A stretch of 64,000 bases of DNA from Prosopocoilus inquinatus. Taxonomy: Eukaryota > Arthropoda > Insecta > Coleoptera > Lucanidae. Shown in pieces: positions 1 through 9,799 of the stretch. Numbering within the stretch: position 1 is the stretch's first letter; every line of letters begins with the position of its first letter. A program made the translations under genes and the position numbers. The notes under the pieces are model-generated. The model made no database searches. It was not told the origin of the DNA and saw only the letters and a list, made by a program, of their open reading frames with translations. Location of the stretch: contig JAYKNF010000029.1 of NCBI GenBank assembly GCA_036172665.1, forward strand, positions 186,001-250,000, in the 5' to 3' direction.

Positions 1-38
1 TAATGTGAGATACGAAATTTTCGCACGCAGCAGAAGCT
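1..38 (+). repeat. Partial monomer at window start
   Basis: The 3' end of an N-type unit (AACTCTAATG block, GAAATTTTCG block) cut by the window edge. It carries the rare variant TTCGCACGCAG in place of TTCGGACGCAG. The same variant recurs at 5362-5399 and marks the two as copies of the same ancestral unit, 5361 bp apart. Confidence 0.9.
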
Positions 39-56
39 GGAAATAGTTTTAAACGA

Positions 57-78
57 AACAACACGCATTAGCGTTGTT
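57..78. other. Imperfect dyad present in every monomer (example)
   Basis: Bases 57-61 (AACAA) pair with 74-78 (TTGTT) and 64-66 (CGC) with 71-73 (GCG), around a four-base ATTA loop and a two-base CA bulge. Units with CGTATT in place of CGCATT keep all but one pair. The dyad recurs every 149 bp. It could be a protein site or a small hairpin in a satellite transcript, but neither is shown. Confidence 0.6.
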
Positions 79-187
79 CCTGTGATGTATCTAATCGATC
101 CTTATTCATCTATCATGTTATTTGGCGTTTGGATGGACTCCAGTAACTCTGATGTGAGATACAAAGTTTTTGGACGCAGCAGGAGCT

Positions 188-336
188 GGAAATAGTTTTA
201 AACGAAACAACACGTATTAGCGTTATTCCTGTGCTGCATCTAATCGATCCTTACTCATATATCATGTTATTTGGCGTATCGATGGACTCTAGTAGCTCTG
301 ATGTGAGATACGACGTTTTCGGACGCAGCAGAAGCT
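188..336 (+). repeat. Representative 149 bp monomer
   Basis: One full unit, counted from GGAAATAG to the base before the next GGAAATAG. In order it holds: a boundary with TTTTAAACG or TTTTGAACG; an imperfect dyad at AACAACACG; the stretch CTAATCGATCC, carrying ATCGAT; a variable block after CTTAC (CATCTATC, TTATCTATC, TTAGCTACT, CATATATC, CACCTATC or TTATCTAAC); TTTGACGTTTGG or TTTGGCGTTTCG; an invariant GGACTCCAGTA; a variable AACTCTGATG-type block; then a GATACAAAGTTTTTGG-type block; and the near-invariant GCAGCAGAAGCT. The variable blocks are linked, which defines monomer types. The start is arbitrary because the repeat is continuous. Confidence 0.95.
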
Positions 337-3300
337 GGAAATAGTTTTAAACGAAACAACACGTATTAGCGTTGTTCCTGTGATGTATCTAATCGATCCT
401 TACTCATCTATCATGTTATTTGACGTTTGGATGGACTCCAGTAACTCTGATGAGAGACACAAAGATTTCGGACGCAGTAGAAGCTGGAAATAGTTTTGAA
501 CGAAGCAACACGTATTAGCGTTGTTTCTGTGATGTATCTAATCGATCCTTACTCATATATCATTTTATTTGGCGTATCGATGGACTCCAGTAGCTCTGAT
601 GTGAGATACGACGTTTTCGGACGCAGCAGAAGCTGGAAATAGTTTTGAACGAAACAACACGTATTAGCGTTGTTCCTGTGATGTATCTAATCGATCCTTA
701 CTCATCTATCATGTTATTTGACGTTTCGATGGACTCCAGTAACTCTAATGTGAGATACGAAATTTTCGGACGCAGCAGGAGCTGGAAATAGTTTTAAACG
801 AAACAACACGTATTAGCGTTGTTCCTGTGCTGTATCTAATCGATCCTTACTCATATATCATGTTATTTGGCGTTTCGATGGACTCCAGTAGCTCTGATGT
901 GAGATACGAAGTTTTCGGACGCAGCAGAAGCTGGAAATAGTTTTAAACGAAACAACGCGTTAGCGTTGTTCCTGTGAGGTATCTAATCGATCCTTACTCA
1001 TCTATCATGTTATTTGACGTTTGGATGGACTCCAGTAACTCTGATGAGAGACACAAAGATTTCGGACGCAGCAGAAGCTGGAAATAGTTTTGAACGAAAC
1101 AACACGTATTAGCGTTGTTCCTGTGATGCATCTAATCGATCCTTACTCATCTATCATGTTATTTGACGTTTCGATGGACTCCAGTAACTCTAATGTGAGA
1201 TACGAAATTTTCGGACGCAGCAGAAGCTGGAAATAGTTTTAAACGGAACAGCACGCATTAGCGTTGTTCCTGTGATGTATCTAATCGATCCTTACTTATC
1301 TATCATGTTATTTGACGTTTGGATGGACTCCAGTAACCCTGACGTGAGATACGAAGTTCTCGGACGCAGCAGAAGCTGGAAATAGTTTTAAACGAAACAA
1401 CACGCATTAGCGTTGTTCGTGTGATGTATCTAATCGATCCTTACTTATCTATCATATTATTTGACGTTTGGATGGACTCCAGTAACCCTGACGTGAGATA
1501 CGAAGATCTCGGACGCAGCAGAAGGTGGAAATAGTTTTAAACGAAACAACACGTATTAGCGTTGTTCCTGTGATGTATCTAATCGATCCTTACTCATCTA
1601 TCATGTTATTTGACGTTTGGATGGACTCCAGTAACTCTGATGTGAGATACAAAGTTTTTGGACGCAGCAGAAACTGGAAATAGTTTTGAACGAAACAACA
1701 CGTATTAGCGTTGTTCCTGTGATGTATCTAATCGATCCTTACTTATCTATCATGTTATTTGACGTTTGGATGGACTCCAGTAACCCTGACGTGAGATACG
1801 AAGTTCTCGGACGCAGCAGAAGCTGGAAATAGTTTTAAACGAAACAACACGCATTAGCGTTGTTCCTGTGATGTATCTAATCGATCCTTACTCATCTACC
1901 ATGTTATTTGACGTTTGGATGGACTCCAGTAACTCTGATGAGAGACACAAAGATTTCGGACGCAGCAGAAGCTGGAAATAGTTTTGAACGAAACAACACG
2001 TATTAGCGTTGTTCCTGTGATGTATCTAATCGATCCTTACTCATCTATCATGTTATTTGACGTTTCGATGGACTCCAGTAACTCTAATGTGAGATACGAA
2101 ATTTTCGGGCGCAGCAGAAGCTGGAAATAGTTTTAAACGAAACAACACGCATTAGCGTTGTTCCTGTGATGTATCTAATCGATCCTTACTTATCTATCAT
2201 GTTATTTGACGTTTCGATGGACTCCAGTAACCCTGACGTGAGATACGAAGTTCTCGGACGCAGCAGAAGCTGGAAATAGTTTTAAACGAAACAACACGCA
2301 TTAGCGTTGTTCATGTGATGTATCTAATCGATCCTTACTTATCTATCATATTATTTGACGTTTGGATGGACTCCAGTAACCCTGACGTGAGATACGAAGT
2401 TCTCGGACGCAGCAGAAGCTGGAAATAGTTTTAAACGAAACAACACGTATTAGCGTTGTTCCTGTGATGTATCTAATCGATCCTTACTCATCTATCATGT
2501 TATTTGACGTTTGGATGGACTCCAGTAACTCTGATGTGAGATACAAAGTTTTTGGACGCAGCAGAAACTGGAAATAGTTTTGAACGAAACAACACGTATT
2601 AGCGTTGTTCCTGTGATGTATCTAATCGATCCTTACTTAGCTACTATGTTATTTGACGTTTCGATGGACTCCAGTAACTCTAATGTGAGATACGAAATTT
2701 TCTGACGCAGCAGAAGCTGGAAATAGTTTTAAACGAAACAACACGCACTAGCGATGTTCCTGTGATGTATCTAATCGATCCTTACTCATATATCATGTTA
2801 TTTGGCGTTTCGATGGACTCCAGTAGCTCTGAAGTGAGATACGACGTTTTCGGACGCAGCAGAAGCTGGAAATAGTTTTAAACGAAACAACACGTATTAG
2901 CGTTGTTCCTGTGATGTATCTAATCGATCCTTACTCATCTATCATGTTATTTGACGTTTCGATGGATTCCAGTAACTCTAATGTGAGATACGAAATTTTC
3001 GGACGCAGCAGAAGCTGGAAATAGTTTTAAACGAAACAACACGCATTAGCGTTGTTCCTGTGATGTATCTAATCGATCCTTACTTATCTATCATGTTATT
3101 TGACGTTTGGATGGACTCCAGTAACCCTGACGTGAGATACGAAGTTCTCGGACGCAGCAGAAGCTGGAAATAGTTTTAAACGAAACAACACGCATTAGCG
3201 TTGTTACTGTGATGTATCTAATCGATCCCTACTTATCTATCATGTTATTTGACGTTTGGATGGACTCCAGTAAGTCTGATGTGAGATACAAAGTCTTTGG

Positions 3301-5361
3301 ACGCAGCAGGAGCTGGAAATAGTTTTAAACGAAACAACACGTATTAGCGTTGTTCCTGTGCTGTATCTAATCGATCCTTACTCATATATCATGTTATTTG
3401 GCGTTTCGATGGACTTCAGTAGCTCTGATGTGAGATACGACGTTTTCGGACGCAGCAGAAGCTGGAAATAGTTTTAAACGAAACAACACGTATTAGCGTT
3501 GTTCCTGTGATGTATCTAAACGATCCTTACTTATCTAACATGTTACTTGACGTTTGGATGGACTCCAGTAACTCTGATGTGAGATACAAAGTTTTTGGAC
3601 GCAGCAGGAGCTGGAAATAGTTTTAAACGAAACAACACGCATTAGCGTTGTTCCTGTGATGTATCTAATCGATCCTTACTTAGCTACTATGTTATTTGAC
3701 GTTTCGATGGACTCCAGTAACTCTAATGTGAGATACGAAATTTTCGGACGCAGCAGAAGCTGGAAATAGTTTTAAACGAAACAACACGCATTAGCGTTGT
3801 TCCTGTGATATATCTAATCGATCCTGACTCATATATCATGTTATTTGGCGTTTCGATGGACTCCAGTAACTTTAATGTGAGATACGAAGTTCTCGGACGC
3901 AGCTGAAGCTGGAAATAGTTTTAAACGAAACAACACGTATTAGCGTTGTTCCTGTGATGTATCTAAACGATCCTTACTTATCTAGCATGTTATTTGACGT
4001 TTGGATGGACTCCAGTAAGTCTGATGTGAGATACAAAGTTTTTGGACGCAGCAGGAGCTGGAAATAGTTTTAAACGAAACAACACGCATTAGCGTTGTTC
4101 CTGTGATGTATCTAACCGATCCTTACTTAGCTACTATGTTATTTGAAGTTTCGATGGACTCCAGTAACTCTAATGTGAGATACGAAATTTTCGGACGCAG
4201 CAGAAGCTGGAAATAGTTTTAAACGAAACAACACGCATTAGCGTTATCCTGTGATGTATCTAATCGATCCTTACTCATCTATCATGTTATTTGGCGTTTC
4301 GATGGACTCCAGTAACTTTGATGTGAGATACGAAGTTCTCGGACGCAGCTGAAGCTGGAAATAGTTTTAAATGAAACAACACGTATTAGCGTTGTTCCTG
4401 TGATGTATCTAAACGATCCTTACTTATCTAACATGTTATTTGACGTTTGGATGGACTCCAGTAAGTCTGATGTGAGATACAAAGTTTTTGGACGCAGCAG
4501 GAGCTGGAAATAGTTTTAAACGAAACAACATGCATTAGCGTTGTTCCTGTGATGTATCTAATCGATCCTTACTTATCTATCATGTTATTTGACGTTTGGA
4601 TTGACTCCAGTAACCCTGACGTGAGATACGAAGTTCTCGGACGCAGCAGAACCTGGAAATAGTTTTAAACGAAACAACACGCATTAGCGTTGTTCCTGTG
4701 ATGTATCTAATCGATCCTTACTCATCTATCATGTTATTTGGCGTTTCGATGGACTCCAGTAACTTTGATGTGAGTTACGAAGTTCTCGGACGCAGCTGAA
4801 GCTGGAAATAGTTTTAAATGAAACAACACGTATTAGCGTTGTTCCTGTGATGTATCTAAACGATCTTTACTTATCTAACATGTTACTTGACGTTTGGATG
4901 GACTCCAGTAAGTCTGATGTGAGATACAAAATTCTTGGACGCAGCAGGAGCTGGAAATAGTTTTAAACGAAACAACACGCATTAGCGTTGTTCCTGTAAT
5001 GTATCTAATCGATCCTTACTCATATATCATGTTATTTGGCGTTTCGATGGACTCCAGTAACTTTGATGTGAGATACGAAGTTCTCGGACGCAGCAGAAGC
5101 TGGAAATAGTTTTAAATGAAATAACACGTATTAGCGTTGTTCCTGTGATGTATCTAAACGATCCTTACTTATCTAACATGTTATTTGACGTTTGGATGGA
5201 CTCCAGTAAGTCTGATGTGAGATACAAAGTTTTTGGACGCAGCAGGAGCTGGAAATAGTTTTAAACGAAACAACACGCATTAGCGTTGTTCCTGTGATGT
5301 ATCTAATCGATCCTTACTTAGCTACTATGTTATTTGACGTTTCGATGGACTCCAGTAACTC

Positions 5362-8300
5362 TAATGTGAGATACGAAATTTTCGCACGCAGCAGAAGCTG
5401 GAAATAGTTTTAAACGAAACAACACGCATTAGCGTTGTTCCTGTGATGTATCTAATCGATCCTTATTCATCTATCATGTTATTTGGCGTTTGGATGGACT
5501 CCAGTAACTCTGATGTGAGATACAAAGTTTTTGGACGCAGCAGGAGCTGGAAATAGTTTTAAACGAAACAACACGTATTAGCGTTATTCCTGTGCTGCAT
5601 CTAATCGATCCTTACTCATATATCATGTTATTTGGCGTATCGATGGACTCCAGTAGCTCTGATGTGAGATACGACGTTTTCGGACGCAGCAGAAGCTGGA
5701 AATAGTTTTAAACGAAACAACACGTATTAGCGTTGTTCCTGTGATGTATCTAATCGATCCTTACTCATCTATCATGTTATTTGACGTTTGGATGGACTCC
5801 AGTAACTCTGATGAGAGACACAAAGATTTCGGACGCAGTAGAAGCTGGAAATAGTTTTGAACGAAGCAACACGTATTAGCGTTGTTTCTGTGATGTATCT
5901 AATCGATCCTTACTCATATATCATGTTATTTGGCGTATCGATGGACTCCAGTAGCTCTGATGTGAGATACGACGTTTTCGGACGCAGCAGAAGCTGGAAA
6001 TAGTTTTGAACGAAACATCACGTATTAGCGTTGTTCCTGTGATGTATCTAATCGATCCTTACTCATCTATCATGTTATTTGACGTTTCGATGGACTCCAG
6101 TAACTCTAATGTGAGATACGAAATTTTCGGACGCAGCAGGAGCTGGAAATAGTTTTAAACGAAACAACACGCATTAGCGTTGTTCCTGTGATGTATCTAA
6201 TCGATCCTTATTCATCTATCATGTTATTTGGCGTTTGGATGGACTCCAGTAACTCTGATGTGAGATACAAAGTTTTTGGACGCAGCAGGAGCTGGAAATA
6301 GTTTTAAACGAAACAACACGTATTAGCGTTATTCCTGTGCTGCATCTAATCGATCCTTACTCATATATCATGTTATTTGGCGTATCGATGGACTCCAGTA
6401 GCTCTGATGTGAGATACGACGTTTTCGGACGCAGCAGAAGCTGGAAATAGTTTTAAACGAAACAACACGTATTAGCGTTGTTCCTGTGATGTATCTAATC
6501 GATCCTTACTCATCTATCATGTTATTTGACGTTTGGATGGACTCCAGTAACTCTGATGAGAGACACAAAGATTTCGGACGCAGTAGAAGCTGGAAATAGT
6601 TTTGAACGAAGCAACACGTATTAGCGTTGTTTCTGTGATGTATCTAATCGATCCTTACTCATATATCATGTTATTTGGCGTATCGATGGACTCCAGTAGC
6701 TCTGATGTGAGATACGACGTTTTCGGACGCAGCAGAAGCTGGAAATAGTTTTGAACGAAACATCACGTATTAGCGTTGTTCCTGTGATGTATCTAATCGA
6801 TCCTTACTCATCTATCATGTTATTTGGCGTTTCGATGGACTCCAGTAGCTCTGATGTGAGATACGAAGTTTTCGGACGCAGCAGAAGCTGGAAATAGTTT
6901 TAAACGAAACAACGCGTATTAGCGTTGTTCCTGTGAGGTATCTAATCGATCCTTACTCATCTATCATGTTATTTGACGTTTGGATGGACTCCAGTAACTC
7001 TGATGAGAGACACAAAGATTTCGGACGCAGCAGAAGCTGGAAATAGTTTTGAACGAAACAACACGTATTAGCGTTGTTCCTGTGATGCATCTAATCGATC
7101 CTTACTCATCTATCATGTTATTTGACGTTTCGATGGACTCCAGTAACTCTAATGTGAGATACGAAATTTTCGGACGCAGCAGAAGCTGGAAATAGTTTTA
7201 AACGGAACAACACGCATTAGCGTTGTTCCTGTGATGTATCTAATCGATCCTTACTTATCTATCATGTTATTTGACGTTTGGATGGACTCCAGTAACCCTG
7301 ACGTGAGATACGAAGTTCTCGGACGCAGCAGAAGCTGGAAATAGTTTTAAACGAAACAACACGCATTAGCGTTGTTCATGTGATGTATCTAATCGATCCT
7401 TACTTATCTATCATATTATTTGACGTTTGGATGGACTCCAGTAACCCTGACGTGAGATACGAAGATCTCGGACGCAGCAGAAGGTGGAAATAGTTTTAAA
7501 CGAAACAACACGTATTAGTGTTGTTCCTGTGATGTATCTAATCGATCCTTACTCATCTATCATGTTATTTGACGTTTGGATGGACTCCAGTAACTCTGAT
7601 GTGAGATACAAAGTTTTTGGACGCAGCAGAAACTGGAAATAGTTTTGAACGAAACAACACGTATTAGCGTTGTTCCTGTGATGTATCTAATCGATCCTTA
7701 CTTATCTATCATGTTATTTGACGTTTGGATGGACTCCAGTAACCCTGACGTGAGATACGAAGTTCTCGGACGCAGCAGAAGCTGGAAATAGTTTTAAACG
7801 AAACAACACGCATTAGCGTTGTTCCTGTGATGTATCTAATCGATCCTTACTCATCTACCATGTTATTTGACGTTTGGATGGACTCCAGTAACTCTGATGA
7901 GAGACACAAAGATTTCGGACGCAGCAGAAGCTGGAAATAGTTTTGAACGAAACAACACGTATTAGCGTTGTTCCTGTGATGTATCTAATCGATCCTTACT
8001 CATCTATCATGTTATTTGACGTTTCGATGGACTCCAGTAACTCTAATGTGAGATACGAAATTTTCGGACGCAGCAGAAGCTGGAAATAGTTTTAAACGAA
8101 ACAACACGCATTAGCGTTGTTCCTGTGATGTATCTAATCGATCCTTACTTATCTATCATGTTATTTGACGTTTGGATGGACTCCAGTAACCCTGACGTGA
8201 GATACGAAGTTCTCGGACGCAGCAGAAGCTGGAAATAGTTTTAAACGAAACAACACGCATTAGCGTTGTTCATGTGATGTATCTAATCGATCCTTACTTA

Positions 8301-9200
8301 TCTATCATATTATTTGACGTTTGGATGGACTCCAGTAACCCTGACGTGAGATACGAAGTTCTCGGACGCAGCAGAAGCTGGAAATAGTTTTAAACGAAAC
8401 AACACGTATTAGCGTTGTTCCTGTGATGTATCTAATCGATCCTTACTCATCTATCATGTTATTTGACGTTTGGATGGACTCCAGTAACTCTGATGTGAGA
8501 TACAAAGTTCTTGGACGCAGCAGAAACTGGAAATAGTTTTGAACGAAACAACACGTATTAGCGTTGTTCCTGTGATGTATCTAATCGATCCTTACTTAGC
8601 TACTATGTTATTTGACGTTTCGATGGACTCCAGTAACTCTAATGTGAGATACGAAATTTTCTGACGCAGCAGAAGCTGGAAATAGTTTTAAACGAAACAA
8701 CACGCACTAGCGATGTTCCTGTGATGTATCTAATCGATCCTTACTCATATATCATGTTATTTGGCGTTTCGATGGACTCCAGTAGCTCTGAAGTGAGATA
8801 CGACGTTTTCGGACGCAGCAGAAGCTGGAAATAGTTTTAAACGAAACAACACGTATTAGCGTTGTTCCTGTGATGTATCTAATCGATCCTTACTCATCTA
8901 TCATGTTATTTGACGTTTCGATGGATTCCAGTAACTCTAATGTGAGATACGAAATTTTCGGACGCAGCAGAAGCTGGAAATAGTTTTAAACGAAACAACA
9001 CGCATTATCGTTGTTCCTGTGATGTATCTAATCGATCCTTACTTATCTATCATGTTATTTGACGTTTGGATGGACTCCAGTAACCCTGACGTGAGATACG
9101 AAGTTCTCGGACGCAGCAGAAGCTGGAAATAGTTTTAAACGAAACAACACGCATTAGCGTTGTTACTGTGATGTATCTAATCGATCCCTACTTATCTATC
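5362..9200 (+). repeat. Segmental duplication A, copy 2 (partner 1-3241)
   Basis: Second copy of the left block, with the same succession of monomer types and the same rare variants. It differs by an internal 5-unit duplication, by one unit absent near 6.83 kb, and by single-base changes (for example GTGTTG at about 7518 where copy 1 has GCGTTG). It is cut short at 9200 by the inversion. Confidence 0.85.
5397..6826 (+). repeat. Five-unit tandem duplication, 745 bp period
   Basis: Positions 5397-6081 match 6142-6826 at an offset of exactly 745 bp (5 x 149). Shared rare markers are CCTTATTCATC, GCGTTATTCCTG, GTGCTGCATC, GATGAGAGACAC, CGAAGCAACACG and CGAAACATCACG. The last variant is absent from the older copy near 650 (CGAAACAACACG), so it arose before the 5-unit duplication but after duplication A. 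The match ends at 6082/6827, where GACG meets GGCG. Confidence 0.88.
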
Positions 9201-9794
9201 ACAGGAACAACGCTAATACGTGTTGTTTCGTTCAAAACTATTTCCAGCTCCTGCTGCGTCCAAAAACTTTGTATCTCACATCAGACTTACTGGAGTCCAT
9301 CCAAACGTCAAATAACATGATAGGTGAGTAAGGATCGATTAGATACATCACAGGAACAACGCTAATGCGTGTTGTTTCGTTTAAAACTATTTCCAGCTTC
9401 TGCTGCGTCCGAAAATTTCGTATCTCACATTAGAGTTACTGGAGTCCATCGAAACGTCAAATAACATAGTAGCTAAGTAAGGATCGATTAGATACATCAC
9501 AGGAACAAAGCTAATACGTGTTGTTTCGTTCAAAACTATTTCCAGCTTCTGCTGCGTCCAAAAACTTTGTATCTCACATCAGAGTTACTGGAGTCCATCC
9601 AAACGTCAAATAACATGATAGATGAGTAAGGATCGATTAGATACATCACAGGAACAACGCTAATACGTGTTGTTTCGTTCAAAACTATTTCCAGCTCCTG
9701 CTGCGTCCAAAAACTTTGTATCTCACATCAGACTTACTGGAGTCCATCCAAACGTCAAATAACATGTTAGATAAGTAAGGATCGTTTAGATACA
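9201..9794 (-). repeat. Inverted block of four monomers
   Basis: The only minus-orientation stretch in the window. The plus array stops at CTTATCTATC (9191-9200) and continues as ACAGGAACAACGC, the reverse complement of GCGTTGTTCCTGT. It runs for about four units and ends at CGTTTAGATACA. Read in reverse it goes K unit, a CATCTATC unit, a TTAGCTACT N unit, a CACCTATC unit. That is close to the plus-strand order at about 11.40-11.90 kb. Confidence 0.95.
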
Positions 9795-9799
9795 CGTTG
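9795..9799. other. Filler bases at right inversion junction
   Basis: The inverted sequence matches the monomer up to TAGATACA (9794), and the plus sequence matches from TTGACG (9800). The five bases CGTTG between them fit neither side at the right place, although CGTTGTT is a common internal monomer string. Short untemplated or switched filler is typical of replication-based or end-joining repair; the mechanism is inference. Confidence 0.75.

Larger units (their letters stand above)
1..3241 (+). repeat. Segmental duplication A, copy 1 (partner 5362-9200)
   Basis: This block matches 5362-9200 in unit order and rare variants: TTCGCACGCAG at about 22 and 5383, CCTTATTCATC at about 100 and 5461, AACAACGCG at 951 and 6908, GAAGATCTCGG at about 1501 and 7460, GTTACTGTG at 3203 and 9162. 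The offset moves from 5361 to about 5957-5959, because copy 2 gained a 5-unit tandem duplication and lost one unit. The match stops exactly where the inversion starts in copy 2. Confidence 0.85.
1..9200 (+). repeat. Left array domain, plus orientation
   Basis: About 62 monomers. Types frequent here and rare to the right include a GGCGTATCG unit, a unit with GATGAGAGACACAAAGATTTCGG, and one with GAAGATCTCGG plus AGAAGGTGG. Two bp are missing near 960 (CGCGTTAGCG against CGCGTATTAGCG at 6913), and one bp is missing near 4243 (GTTATCCTG). The domain ends abruptly at the inversion breakpoint. Confidence 0.9.

Noticed and set aside
57..78. Dyad as a transcription terminator
   Set aside because: The stem is short and bulged, no U-tract follows it, and there is no gene upstream to terminate.
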